Shown here: piece by piece, positions 1 to 13,646 of the stretch
Numbering within the stretch: the stretch's first letter is position 1
How the letters are laid out: each line of letters begins with the position of its first letter
NCBI GenBank assembly: GCA_942490895.1
Contig: CALNZC010000039.1
Span: forward strand, 1-64,000
DNA: 64,000 bases
From: JAGNXB01 sp942490895
GTDB taxonomy: Bacteria > Bacteroidota > Bacteroidia > Chitinophagales > Saprospiraceae
Direction: 5' to 3'
The notes under the pieces: generated by a model
What the model was told of the DNA's origin: nothing
The model's database searches: none
What the model saw: only the letters and a program-made list of their open reading frames with translations
Program-made: the position numbers and the translations under genes

Positions 1-3000
1 AAACCATTATCTGTGATTCCATCCGACAACACATCCGAACCTGGTAGCCAAGAATAATTCGAATGGTCCTTGTGATCTACAGTATGTCGTCACGCCAGTT
101 GTGACCGGCTCAGCTGATCTTTGCGGAGGTGAGATCACGCGTACCTGGACCTATGGATACCTGTATGCGGACCATCGAGCACGTTCAGATCATCACGGTT
201 GAACCAGCAGATCTAGCAGAATGGGTCAACCCCACCAGACAATATCACCGTGTCTTGCGATTCAGTGCCTGCCGGGCCAGTAGATCTGGTCATCAGTAAT
301 GGACTCAGTGGTGATTGTGGAATCAATGATACGATCGTCGGACAAACCTTCGGAACGTATGACCTCTGCGGCGGTGAACTAATCTATACCTGGGACTATA
401 CCGATCCCTGCGGTACGCCCTTCAATTATCAACAAGTGGTCACCATCAATGAAGTCATTGAAGCGGACTGGGTAGATGCCCCGCCCGATGTTACGGTGAG
501 CTGTGACTCCATTCCCACTTCTCATCCCAGTCTCGACTATACCAACGGGTATATGGCAGGTTGTGAAATTTCAGGTACGGCCCCTCCCACAACTACGGGA
601 TCAGCTGACCTTTGTGGAGGTGATATCACGAATGTCTGGACATTTACAGATGATTGCGGTCGGACAAAAACACATACCCAGGTCATTTCAGCAACACCAG
701 TAGATGAGGCTGTATTTGATACGCTTCCTCCGAGTATGACCATCACATGTGATGAGATCCCTGTGGCTTTATTTGACTTGACCTATGACAACGGTGAAAG
801 CGGAGCATGTCAGATATCGGGAACCGCCATCCCAACTCAAACGGGCTCTGCAGACCTTTGTGGAGGGGTGATCACCTATGACTGGGAATTTACAGATGCA
901 TGCGGTCGAACGACGACGCATACCCAAGTCTTGACTGTCACTGCCGTTGCTGAGGCAACCTTTGATACGCTTCCTCCGAGCATGACCATCACATGTGATG
1001 AGATTCCGACGGCATTGTTCGACTTGAACTATGACAATGGTGAGAGTGGGGCTTGTCAGATTTCTGGTACAGTTACACCAACCCAAACGGGATCAGCAGA
1101 TTTATGCGGCGGTGTCATTACCTATGAATGGACATTTACGGATGTCTGTGGTCGAACGACAACCCATACCCAGGTCTTAACCGTAAATCCAGTAGTGGAA
1201 GCCACCTTTGATACGCTTCCTCCGAGCATGACCATCACCTGTGATGAGATTCCGACGGCATTGTTCGACTTGAACTACGACAATGGAGAGAGCGGCGCTT
1301 GCCAGATATCAGGCACTGTGACTCCAACCCAAACAGGTTCGGCTGATCTATGCGGCGGTGTCATTACGTATGAATGGGCATTCACAGATGTCTGTGGTCG
1401 GACCACAACCCACACCCAGGTATTAACAGTGACTGCAGTCCCTGAAGCCACTTTTGACAGCCTTCCAGCGAGTATGACCATCACCTGTGATGAAATACCA
1501 ACGGCATTGTTCGACTTGAACTATGACAATGGAGAGAGCGGCGCTTGCCAGATATCAGGCACGGTGACTCCAACCCAAACGGGTTCGGCTGATCTATGCG
1601 GCGGTGTCATTACGTATGAATGGGCATTTACGGATGTCTGTGGCCGACCAACGACCCACACTCAAGTGCTTACAGTCACAGCAGTGCCTCCGGCGGTCTA
1701 TGATACATTGCCGCCAAGTATGACAGTGGATTGTGCGGACATACCCACGTCTGCACCGACCTTGAATTATGACAACGGCGAAAGTGGTGCTTGTGCAATC
1801 ACTGGATCAGTGCCCCCAGTGACCACTGGAATGGCCGACCTGTGCGGTGGTGAAATCACCAACACTTGGGAATTTACCGATGTCTGTGGTCGAGTGATCA
1901 GTCATGTCCAGGTGATCACCGTGACACCAGTCCCCGAAGCTGTGTTGGATACACTTCCGGCCAGTATGACGATTACATGTGCGGAAATTCCAACCACACC
2001 TTTAAGTATTGACTATAGCAATGGCCTCACAGGAGCATGCCTGATCTCCGGCACGGTCGTCCCTGATGTTACCGGTAGCGCAGATCTATGTGGTGGCGCT
2101 ATAACATATACATGGACGTTTACGGACCCTTGTGGTCGTGCCACGACACACACACAAACACTGACGGTAACCCCTGTCCCACTAGCAACCTATGATACAT
2201 TGCCGCCAAGTATGACAGTGGATTGTGCAGATATTCCGACGACTGCACCGACCTTGAATTATGACAATGGAGAGAGTGGTGCCTGTGCGATTTCCGGATC
2301 AGTTTCTCCGGTCACCACAGGGTCTGCAGACCTTTGCGGTGGTGCGATTACCAATACCTGGGAATTCACCGACGTCTGTGGACGGACCATCACTCATGTT
2401 CAGGTGATCACAGTCACTCCCGTTCCTGAAGCCGTTTTGGATTCTATGCCGGCCAGTATGACGATTACCTGTGCGGAGATCCCGACAACACCTCTGGACA
2501 TTGACTATACCAATGGATTGACAGGCGCTTGCCTGATTTCCGGAACGGTCTCACCGACTGTCACGGGATCGGCTGACCTTTGCGGAGGGACCATTACCAA
2601 TACCTGGACCTTTACGGACGTCTGCAACCGCACAACCACGCATGTACAAACACTAACGGTGACACCTGTGCCGATTGCTGTTTTCGACAGTCTGCCACCC
2701 AGTATGACGGTGGATTGTGCGGACATACCTACTTCTGCGCCTGCGTTGAACTATGATAATGGTGAATCCGGAGCATGTGCCATTATGGGTTCTGTCCCGG
2801 CAGTAACCACGGGTTCGGCCGACCTCTGCGGGGGCACCATTACCAATACATGGGAATTTACGGATGTCTGTGGTCGCCCCATCAGTCATGTGCAGACGAT
2901 CAATGTGACTCCTGTTCCAGAAGCTGATTTTGATACACTGCCACCAAGTTTGACCATTACTTGTGCTGAAATACCAACGAGCGCGCCTAACCTGAATTTT

Positions 3001-5100
3001 ACGAATGGGCTGGCAGGTGCTTGTGAGATTTCAGGATCAGTTACACCATCGATTACGGGTTCAGCTGACCTTTGTGGCGGAACGATCACCAACACATGGT
3101 CATTTACAGACGCTTGTGGCCGGACGAAAACACATGTACAAACACTGACCGTGACGCCGGTTCCGGAAGCAGATTGGGTAGACCCACCTCCCGCCTCCAT
3201 TACAGTGGATTGTTATAATATTCCTACCTCTGCGCCACCATTAGAATTCACCAACAACCTGATGGGAAGTTGCGAGATCGCCGGAGCAGCCACGCCATCC
3301 ATGACGGGCAGTGCAAATGAATGTGGCGGAACGATCACATTTACCTGGTCATTTACAGATGCATGTAATCGGACGAAGACGCATGTCCAGACCGTTACGG
3401 TCACTCCTACGCCACCCGCTGCCTGGGTCGATCCACCACCGAGCATAGTCGTGGATTGTTACAATATTCCAACTGGACCACCTGATCTTGAATATTCCAA
3501 TGGCGAAACCGGTAACTGTGGTATTACGGGGACTGTTCCAGGAACTCAGACCGGGTCAGCCAACCTCTGTGGAGGTGTGATCCAGTATGCCTGGACATTT
3601 ACTGACCAATGCGGTCGAAATATTCAGTATTTCCAGACCATCACAGTTACACCTACACCAAAGGCGCAATTTGTCAATCCTCCACCGGCATTAGAAGTCA
3701 TCGAATGTGAGGAGATTCCGGCAAGTGCACCCAATCTACAGTATACCAACAACGAAAGTGGATCGTGCGAAATTTCCGGTACAATAGCTCCTGTTCAGAC
3801 AGGTTCTGCAGGTAAATGTGGGGGTACAATTAACTATACCTGGACGTTTACAGACCAGTGCGGACGAATCACGCAACATGTGCAGACTCTGATCGTCAAC
3901 CCCGCTCCTGAAGGTGACTTCCAGAATCCTCCTGCCAGCATTACTGTTGACTGTGCCAATATTCCAGCGTCTGCACCGGCACTGACCTTTACCAATGGAT
4001 TAGGGGGCACTTGCGGGATCTTCAGTTCCGTGCCAGCCCAACTGGTGGGCACCCCAAGTCCTTGCGGTAGTCAATATTCCTATCAGTGGCAGTTTACAGA
4101 TGCTTGCGGCAGAACGAAGACACACACCCAGTTTATTACGGTGACACCGACACCTGAGGCCACATTTACGAATCCGCCTTTGGATATCACTGTAACGTGT
4201 GACCAGGTGTCTTCTAATCTTCCCGCGCTCCAATACACCAATAATGAATCTGGGAATTGTGCAATCACAGGAAGTGTGCAAGGCCTGCAAACAGGGATGT
4301 ATGATTATTGCGGTGGCGTCCTTTTCAATGATTGGGAATTTACGGATAATTGCGGTCGAACGATTGCACATACTCAGACGGTAACCGTTCTTCCTTCACC
4401 TGCAGCTGTGTTCCAGAACCTGCCTGTAGATATCACAGTGACCTGTGATAATATCCCGGGACCTAACCAGGCTCTCAACTATTCCAATGGCCAGAGTGGA
4501 GCATGTGCCATCCAGGGCAGTATTCTGCCATCAGAGTCCGGTTCTTGGGATGCTTGTGGTGGATATAAGGTGTTTGAATGGTTCTTCGAGGACAATTGTG
4601 GTCGGACGATCCAGCATTCCCAGAATGTGACCATTCTTAAAGGACCAGACCCAGTCTTTGTTGGACCACCCATGGATGTCACCATCAGTTGTAGTGAGGC
4701 AGACCTGCTGGATCCTTCTATCGAGACCTTCTATTCCAACTACGGCTCCGGTGATTGCGAAAATCAAGGCACCGTCACAGCCTTTCAGGATGCGACGTAT
4801 AATGAATGTGGAGGTACCATTTTATATACCTGGGAACTGGATGCTTGTGGCACCATCATTACCCATACTCAAGTCATCACAGTTGAACCAGTAGCTGACC
4901 CAATCTTTGAAGGTGGCCCTCCTGATCTGACCCTTGAATGCGGTGAGCCACTCCCGGCCCTGGATGAATTATACTATTTCAATAACGAATCCGGAATCTG
5001 TGAGATCGAAGGTTTCGTACCACCAGAGGTCACAGAAGTGGATCACGTATGGACGGTGACCTGGGAATACACCAACCCCTGTACCGGAAATGTGATCACA
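1..5100 (+). repeat. Tandem 246-bp coding repeats (82 aa, ~21 units)
   Basis: In-frame tandem repeats inside the giant surface protein. The phase marker TTTGATACGCTTCCTCCGAG recurs at ~717, ~960 and ~1206, giving a 246-bp period. Units around 960-1700 are nearly identical in DNA, while units after ~3.2 kb have diverged. A second pattern is an alternation of two unit types (TVDCADIP and TITCAEIP) from ~1.7 to 3.1 kb, suggesting duplication of two-unit blocks. Confidence 0.9.
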
Positions 5101-8100
5101 GAAAAGCAGGTGATCCTCGAAAAGCCTGATCCGATCATGCAGGTTGATCCGGATACGGTCCGGATTTGTCTGGGAGATAACTTCGATCTGTCCACCCTTC
5201 AGGTGGTCGATGTGAATAATGCGAAGCCAAGCATCACCTATCATACAGGAACTCCGGCTACAGCCGCCAACCAGTTGACCAACTCGGTGGTGAATCCCAT
5301 CGTGACGACCGTTTATTACATTAAAGGCACCACTGTCTTTGGTTGTATCGGAGAAGTGCCCTTTACCCTGATCGTCGATCAACCAGTAACCGCGGGTGGC
5401 AACGGCGGAGGATACCTCTGTAACGGAGCAGCGAATGTCAACTTCTTTACTTACATCAACGGTAACTATACCCCTGGTGGGACATGGGTGGATCCGAATA
5501 ATAGTGGGATCGATATCTTCCCGCCGACCGATGTCAGTTTTGCAGGATTCCCTCCAGGTGTCTATACCTTCAATTATGTAGTACCGAATAACGGTGCTTG
5601 TATAGGCGATACATCGACCATTGCCCTGTCCTATGTGGCCCCCATCAATATTCTGATTGATAGTCTGGTCTGTGAATCCAGTCAGGACTTCTACAATGTG
5701 TATTTCACTCTAAACACGTTTGTTCCGACAGCATCCATTGGCACTTTAGCCGACCTCGGAAATGGTACATATTCAGTTAGTGCCATCCCTGTAGATTCAT
5801 CTCTGACCATCATCGGGACTGATCCGGCAAGTGGTTGTTTCGCGGTTGTCGTCATCGATCCGCCAAACTGTAATTGCCCTCCTGTACCGAATCCAGTGAA
5901 TTTGGGTAACCCGGTCATTTGCCAGGGGGATCCAATCCCGACGCTCCAGGTGACGGTCGGCCCGGGTGATATTGCCAATTGGTATACAGCGCCAAACGGA
6001 GGAACACTTCTTCAGGCCAACAGTACTTCCTATACACCAGCGGTCTCCAATCCTGGTGTGTATATCTATTATGTGGAGGCTGTAAATGCGATGTTCCCCA
6101 ACTGTAAGAGTACACAACGAACTCCGGTGGAACTGACCATTCAGCAAAAGCCAACAGTGGTCAATGGCATCTTGAAATCCTGTGATGCCAACAGTGACGG
6201 TTTTGCCAGCTTTACGCTGAGTAATGCGAATACCCAGGTGAATGGCAACCCGAATAACACATTCGTCTATTATTTGACGGCTGCGGATGCTCAAAACGGG
6301 GTAAATCCATTGCCAAATAACTACACGAATACTGTTCCTAACCAACAGACCATTCATGTGATGGTGACTAATCAGGCTGGCTGTAAGTCACCTGCTGAAG
6401 TCACTCTGATCGTCTTCCCCACCATTCAGCTGATGGCGAATGTCACCGGTGAGACCTGTCTGGGCGACGCAAACGGAAGTGTCATCATCAGTTCAACAGG
6501 CGGCACCGGTCAAGTACAGTACAGCCTGATGAACAGTAGTTATTCGGCTCAGACGAATTATACCAACCTGACGGCTGGCGCTCATACAGCCTGGGCACGG
6601 GATACATTCAATTGTACAGTGTCATTGCCCTTCACAATCCCCGATGGATTGGAGCTGACGCTGGATCCATTCACGGTGGTATGTAATAACAATAACACTC
6701 CGAGTGATGCCACGGATGATTTCTACACCATCACCTTCACTGTGAGTAATAATCAGGTGAATGCAGGTACATATAATGTAACAGGACCGGGTGTGAATCA
6801 AGGGCCGTTCACTTACGGACAATCCCACAATTTTACCTTACCGGCGAATGGCCAGTCATTGACACTGACCTTTACTGATGCGGTGAAAGGATGTCCGATT
6901 ACCCAGCAGATCGGACCATTGAATTCCTGCTCTACGGATTGTCTTATCACCATCACTACCTTGACTAAGGTGTGTAATGATGCAGGCACCAATTCTGATC
7001 CGGCAGATGATTTCTACGAGTTTACGGTGAATGCCACTGCCGTGAATGGTGGGCCATCCAACAGTTTCGTGGTGGTCATCGGAGGGACAACCTTCGGTCC
7101 CTTCACCTATGGCACAGGAGGTACATTTACCTTACCCGCTGACGGATCAAATCCGGTGGTAACCTTTATTGACAATGACGATGCCCAATGTTCTGCCAGT
7201 CAATCAGCAGGCGCGCTGACGCCTTGTTCCAATACCTGTTTGATCACTGCAGTAGTCGATAGCATCAAGTGTGATGGTCTGGGTACAGAAAACGACATCT
7301 TCGATGACGTCTTTACGTTCCAGGTGACGGTCAGTGGGTTGAATAAATCGACCAGCTGGTATGTTGATCCCAACTCGGGGACGACCTATCCATATGATGT
7401 CGCACAGACCTTTGGTCCTTATCTCATCTCCAATGGCGTGGTCGTGTTGACCCTGGTAGACAGTGCTGACCCGAATTGTACAGTCGTCATCCAGGTGACA
7501 CCACCACCACCTTGCTCAGAGCCATGCGAACTCGTTGTCGTCAACCTGAATCAGGGCCCTTGTAATGATAATAATACTGGCCCGAATGTCGATGATGACT
7601 TCTTCCCGGTATCCTTTACTGTGAATGCAGTCCTGGGTACTACCAGCCAATATGAGGTGACCTGGAATGGCATGACCTGGGGACCATTCAACTATGGGGT
7701 CAATGTGAATCTGCCCAATGTTCCGGCAAATGGACAGAACATCACCCTGCTCATCACAGACATCAACAATCCGGCATGTGTCACTTCCGTGGATGTCATG
7801 CAGGACCCTTGTTCGGAATGTAATCAGACCGCTGAAGCGGGACCAAACTTCGAATTGGGATGTCTTACACCCGATGTGATCTTGCAAGGGTCGGCAAATC
7901 CGCCAAATGGAACCTATGCCTGGACAGGGCCGAACAATTTCATGTCCGCTATCCCGACACCGATTGTCAGCTTCCCTGGCACTTATATCCTGACGGTCAC
8001 GTATGCCGATCAATGCGTTGCAATTGACAGTGCCATAGTCACCGTGGATCAGTCGATCCCTGTGGCAGATGCAGGTGCCGATGGTGTCTTGACCTGCGTA

Positions 8101-11100
8101 GTAGACACCATCATCCTGGGTGGAAATGGAACGTCGCTCGGACCAGACTTTATCTATATCTGGAAAGATGGTGCCGGCAACCAGATCGGAAATACACCGA
8201 CACTCGTGATTACACAACCGGGTACCTATACCCTGCAAGTGATCAACTTTACGAATAACTGTAGCTCACCGATCGATCAAGTAGTCGTCACATTGGATCA
8301 GGAGATTCCGATGACCCCGATCTATTCGGATCCGGCCCCAGCGCTGGGATGTCTGGTCGATACAGTGACCTTGTCTACGGATCCACAAGTTGGAGTCGTG
8401 TTTACCTGGACACAAGGAGGGACGGTCGTGAATGGCCTGACCTACGAACTGACCACTCCTGGTTTGGTTACTCTGACCGCTGTCGATACAACAAACGGCT
8501 GTTCAGGAGCCAGTCAGATCACCATTAATGATGAAACGGATATTCCGTTGGTCAATAACGGCGTATTGAAATCCTGTGATCCGGATGGAGATGGTCTGGC
8601 CACTTTTGACCTGACGTCAGCCAACAACCAGATCAACCCGGATCCGACGAATACGTTTACCTATCATCTGACTCTTGCAGATGCTCAGACAGGAGCAAAT
8701 GCCCTTCCAGCATCCTACACAACAGTAACACCTGGACAACAGGTAATCTATGTCCGTGTGGCCAATGCGATAGGATGTTTTGATGTAGCGACGCTGACCT
8801 TGATCGTCTACCCACCGATCGTCTTGCAGACCAATGTGACCGGTGAGACCTGTCTCGGGGATGCAAATGGATCCGTAACCCTCAGTTCGACTGGAGGAAC
8901 CGGCCAGGTGCAGTATAGCTTGATGAACAGCAACTTCACCGCACAGACCGTTTATGGATCACTCCCTGCAGGCGCGCATACGGCCTGGGCTCGGGATACA
9001 TTCGGTTGTACAGTGAGCAAACCGTTTACCGTACCCGTCGGGCTGGATCTGAATCTGGACAACTTTGAGGTGGTCTGCGATAACAACGGTACGCTGGCAG
9101 ATGCGACTGATGACTTTTATGTGATCACGTTCAACGTCAGTAACAGCCAGGCAAATGCAGGCACGTTCAATGTCACGGGAACGGGTGTGAATGAAGGTCC
9201 GTTTACCTACGGAGTGACACACAGCTTTACGATTCCAGCCAACGGACAGACCCTGACGCTGAATCTGGCAGATGTCGTGAAAGGCTGCTCTCTGTCGGAG
9301 CAGATCGGACCATTGAATTCCTGTTCGACAAACTGCCTCTTGACTATTACGACCCTGACCAAAGTGTGTGATGACAACGGTACGGATTATGATCCTGCAG
9401 ATGACTTCTACACCTTTACAGTGAATGCCACCGCACTCAACCCGGGTGCTTCGGGAACATTCAATGTGATCATCAGTGGTAACACCTATGGCCCCTATAT
9501 GTATGGTGTCGGCGGCACATTTACGATTCCGGCCAATGGGACGAATCCGGTGGTTACCTTCCGGGATGCAGATGACAATCAATGTTCTGCATCTCAATCA
9601 GCCGGGGCGTTGATTCCTTGTTCCGACAAGTGTCTGCTCAATGCGCTGGTCACGAATATTGTCTGTGATAAAAATGGAACGGACAATGATCCACTGGATG
9701 ATACCTATGATTTTGAATTAACCGTCACCGGATTTAATAACTCCGCTGAATGGTATGTAGATCCGAATGCCACGACAACCTATCCTTACGGAGCGTTGCA
9801 GAATTTTGGTCCATACCTGATTTCAAATGGTAATCTGGTCCTGACACTGGTGGATCTAGCTGATCCTTCCTGTACGGTAGAGGTAACGGTCACTGCACCA
9901 CCGCCTTGCTCAGAACCATGTGAGGTGGAGCTGGTCAACCTGAATGTTGGTCCTTGTAATAATAACAACACAGGGCCCATCACTACGGACGACTACTTCG
10001 ATGTCTCCTTTGTGGTCAATGCTATTCTGGGGAATACCAGCACTTACGAAGTGACTGGAGGCGGGATGACATGGGGGCCATTCACCTATGGTACATTGGC
10101 TGTTCTGAATAATATCCCGGCCAACGGACAGATCATTACACTGACGATTCTGGACTTGAATAATCCGAACTGCTCGACAACGATCAATGTCAGTCAGGAT
10201 CCTTGTTCAGAATGCAATCAGACTGTAGAAGCAGGACCCGGATTCACCCTGGATTGTACCATACAGACGGCAACACTAAATGGCTCGGCTAATCCAGCCG
10301 GCGGAGCACTCCTCTGGTCAGGCCCGAATGCATTCAGTTCTACGATTGCAAATCCGGTAGTATCCTTCCCGGGTACGTATGTCCTCACGGTAACCTATCC
10401 GGATCAGTGTACAGCTGCGGATAGTACAGTCGTCGATATCGATGCTTCTGTACCACAATCCAATGCTGGACCGAACAAAGTGCTGACCTGTCTGATCGAC
10501 TCAGTCTATCTGGATGGTAGCCTCAGTTCAACGGGTCCCAATTTCCAATATATCTGGAAGGATCCTTCCGGGCAAGTGATCAGCAATGGTCCTGGTCTGT
10601 GGGTAACCCTACCCGGAAATTATACACTACAGATCATCAATACGGACAACAATTGTAGTTCGCTGATCGACGTGGTATCCGTGACGGAAAACAAGCAGAA
10701 TCCGGTAGCGCCGATTATGGCCGATCCGGGTGAGTTACTCAATTGCGTTATTGATAATGTCTTGCTGTTTACCGATCCTCAACCGAACATCACCTTTACA
10801 TGGACGGTCGGTAGTACGAAGATCGATGGACTTCAGACCATCGTCAGTCAACCTGGCGTGGTGATACTGACTGCGACCAATACCATCACGGGTTGTGTCG
10901 GAGTCAGTCAGATCATCATCGAGGATCAGACTGAATATCCCATCGTGACTGTTCAGCCTCCGGGTAGTCTCAATTGCGTAGAAACGGAGGTGACCATTGA
11001 TGCCAGTACATCACAGAGTGGTCCGAATATCATTTTTACCTGGTACGACGAAAATGGAGTTGAAGTACAATCCGGTTCGAACAAGTTCCTGACGGTAACG

Positions 11101-12228
11101 GATGCTGGAGACTACTTCCTGGAAGTGGCAGATACCTCAAATGGATGTTCTAACCGGGATACCGTAACGGTGATCACCGATGTGGATTATCCGCTGGTAG
11201 AAGCCGGCCCTGAGATCAAGCTGCCATGTGATATTTATACGGCCAATCTTTCTGCTGTAGGTAGTAATTATGGCACCACAGCAGTCATCAGTTGGTCTTC
11301 AGCACAGGGTGCAGTCCTGAGTGGTGCCAATACGTTCACGCCTCAAGTGGAAGGAACTGGTTGGTATTTCATTGATCTGACGAATGGAGAGAATGGTTGT
11401 GCATCCCGAGACTCCGTATTTGTCAAAGGAAATGCAGATGCTCCGGATCCGGATATAGAAGTGGATCCAATCGCGTGCAAAGGAGATAATGATGGTGCCA
11501 TCCTGGTGGGCAATATTCAGAACGGAACGCCTCCATATACCATTCAGCTGAATGGGGAAGTGGACAATTCCGGTCAGTTTACACCACTGGGCCCAGGTAC
11601 CTACAACCTTCAGATCACGGATTCGAAAAACTGTAAATTCGATACGACCATTGTGATCGTTGAGGGGAATGACCTGTTCCTATCGCTTTCCGCTAACAGT
11701 ATTCTGATCGTAGAAGGTGACAGTGCTGTCCTTGAGGCAATTGTCAATATTCCTGCCAGTGAGATTGGCGCTGTGGTTTGGAGCCCGGGTACATTCCTGT
11801 CCTGCGACTCCTGCCTGATCACAAAAGTGGTCCCACTGAATACGCAGGAGTACAAAGTCACCGTCACTGATCTGGGTGGTTGTTCAGCAGTCGACTATAT
11901 CATTGTCGTTGTGAAGAAGGATACCAAGGTGTATATACCGAATGCCTTCTCACCCGATGGGGATATTATCAATGACAACTTCACTCTGTACGGGGACGAC
12001 AAAGTCAAACGAATCATTTCGATGAAGATCTTTGATCGCTGGGGAGGTTTGATGTTCCAGGGAGATGATATACCACCGAATGATCCGCAATACGGATGGG
12101 ATGGGACGACCAAGGGACAGCCAGTTGAACTGGGCGTGTATGTGTACATGTTTATTGTGGAGTTCACAGACGGTCGTCAGGAAGTCTTCTCCGGAGATGT
12201 GACCGTGACCAAGAAATTGGCCCCTTAA
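1..12228 (+). CDS. Giant secreted repeat protein with type B T9SS sorting domain (5' partial)
   Basis: Probably an outer-surface adhesin or matrix protein exported by the type IX secretion system. The frame is open from 250 to the stop (3,992 codons). The same protein is recognisable back to base 1, but at least three small indels break the frame in bases 1-249, so the true start lies outside the window. Order: about 21 repeats of 82 aa (to ~5.1 kb), each with four cysteines in the contexts TCDEIP, GAC, LCGG and VCGR; PKD/Ig-like and SprB-like segments, including two tandem ~800-aa blocks (~6.15-8.55 and ~8.55-10.95 kb); a SprB-like repeat near 11.47-11.65 kb; and a C-terminal ~99-aa domain starting VYIPNAFSPDGD with FDRWGG, YGWDGT and GVYVY, diagnostic of the gliding-motility-associated/type B CTD. 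Function as adhesin is inference; secretion route is family knowledge. Confidence 0.9.
6147..10960 (+). repeat. Two tandem ~2.4-kb coding blocks in the surface protein
   Basis: The block starting near 6147 (GILKSCDANSDG, later GETCLGDANGSV and GTGQVQYSLMNS) recurs starting near 8551 (GVLKSCDPDGDG, GETCLGDANGSV, GTGQVQYSLMNS) with the same order of sub-domains, ending with the AGP...CLIDSVYLDG-type segment. The spacing is about 2.4 kb (about 800 aa). The DNA has diverged more than in the 82-aa units, so this duplication is older. Confidence 0.8.
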
Positions 12229-12257
12229 TAAGAGAACGATTCAACCAAATGCGAAAC

Positions 12258-12289
12258 GCCGCCCTGAGATTTCGGGGCGGCTTTTTTTA
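12258..12289 (+). terminator. Rho-independent terminator of the surface protein gene
   Basis: Stem GCCGCCC (12258-12264) pairs with GGGCGGC (12275-12281), followed by a run of seven T. It lies 30 bp after the stop of the giant surface protein and separates it from the convergent hyp genes. Confidence 0.85.
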
Positions 12290-12313
12290 TTCATAAGATG
12301 TGGAATTCTTTGC

Positions 12314-13363
12314 TTAGCAGATCCTCGGCAATTGCTCACCGGGCAACATATGCACTACACGAGATCCCCCGATCAGGCTTTTAATGACCACCTGTCCGGG
12401 ATGAGTGTCAACGATCTCGCCGATACATGTGGCGCCTAGTCCTTTTGGATCAGACTGAAGCATGCTTTTTGCCGCTTCCGCAATACTCGGATCGACCACG
12501 GCGATAAAGATCCCTTCATTAGCCACATAGAGAGGGTCGAGGCCCAGTAGTTCACAAGCCCCTTCCACAGCCTCGGCCACAGGCAGGTTTTTTTCCTGGA
12601 GACGAATACCGTGTTTTGATTTTTGACTGATCTCGTTGAGTACAGTTGCCACACCTCCTCGGGTCGGATCACGCAGAAATTTGATTTTATTTCCAAAAGC
12701 ATCTAGAAGCCGGATCACCAAATGGTTGACCGATTGAGTGTCACTGACAATCGGACTTTCAAATGAAAGTCCTTCCCGGACAGACAGAATAGCCATGCCA
12801 TGAGCAGCAATTGGACCACTCACCAGAATTTGGTCGCCGATACGGATATGTTCAGAACCGATCCGGGCATTCAGATGGACCGTGCCAATGCCGGTGGTAT
12901 TGATAAAGATCTTGTCACCCTTTCCCTTGTCGACCACCTTGGTGTCGCCTGTGACTACCTGTACGTGGGCTTCGGCACAAGCGTGTTTGATGGCTTGCAG
13001 GATCTCCCAAAGTTCGGCAACGGGCAAACCTTCTTCCAGGATGAGCGCCAGAGATAGATAACGCGGAATGGCGCCGCACATGGCCAGATCATTGACCGTT
13101 CCATTGACGGCTAATTCACCGATATTTCCTCCGGGAAAAAAGACCGGATGGACCACAAAACTATCCGTGGAAAAGGCTAATTCCCCAGGGAGGGTGAAAT
13201 AGGCGCCATCGTGTTCCTGCTCCAGAATGGGGTTGCGGAGCGCCTCAAAGATCAGCTTGTCCAGCAGGCGATGTGTCAGCACGCCACCGCTGCCATGCCC
13301 CAGGGTGATGACGTCAAAATCCAGTTTTGGAAGTGGACAGTTTAGAGAGAAGCGTACATCCAT
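12314..13363 (-). CDS. hypE: Hydrogenase maturation protein HypE
   Basis: HypE dehydrates the thiocarboxamide on its own C-terminal cysteine to thiocyanate, supplying the cyanide ligands of the [NiFe] active-site iron; it works in the cytoplasm with HypF, HypC and HypD. The 349-aa product has the family's glycine-rich GHGSGG near residue 23, an AIR-synthase-like fold (FSTDSFVV, LAVNGTVNDLAM, RDPTRGGVATVLNE) and the required C-terminal PRIC. Length is normal. It is the last gene of the minus-strand hyp cluster, separated from hypD by ~280 bp of A/C-rich spacer. Confidence 0.97.
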   Translation of the reverse strand: MDVRFSLNCPLPKLDFDVITLGHGSGGVLTHRLLDKLIFEALRNPILEQEHDGAYFTLPGELAFSTDSFVVHPVFFPGGNIGELAVNGTVNDLAMCGAIPRYLSLALILEEGLPVAELWEILQAIKHACAEAHVQVVTGDTKVVDKGKGDKIFINTTGIGTVHLNARIGSEHIRIGDQILVSGPIAAHGMAILSVREGLSFESPIVSDTQSVNHLVIRLLDAFGNKIKFLRDPTRGGVATVLNEISQKSKHGIRLQEKNLPVAEAVEGACELLGLDPLYVANEGIFIAVVDPSIAEAAKSMLQSDPKGLGATCIGEIVDTHPGQVVIKSLIGGSRVVHMLPGEQLPRIC

Positions 13364-13646
13364 TAGAGAGAATTATTCTGGCCAGTGTGACAGCTGCAAT
13401 ATGAAACCACAAATCACAATTGCCAAAAAACAAATAAATTCCAAAATCCAAATCCCAATACGACCATTGGGTAATCTACATTGTCAAACGAAGTAAATCA
13501 GTAATCAAATATCAACGCGTTAATCGTTTTTTAGCAACCGGAATTGTTAGAATCCAACTGCCCAATCGAAAAGCCCCTTCAATGAAAAACGACTCAGGCG
13601 AATGGCGAAAAAAAGCCCTTCACCTATTACCCAACACCCAACACCC
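13364..13646. repeat. A/C-rich low-complexity spacer between hypE and hypD
   Basis: No gene seen. The plus strand contains loosely periodic A/C-rich motifs (CCAAAATCCAAATCCCAATA near 13440-13460, and CCCAACACCCAACACC near 13630) of the 7-nt type that fills many spacers in this window. A similar motif occurs near 17420-17470 between hypF and hypB. Confidence 0.5.

Noticed and set aside
7516..8238. 240-codon open frame antisense inside the surface protein
   Set aside because: Repeat-rich coding shadow (and a similar one at 8959-9597 in the duplicated block); no independent evidence.
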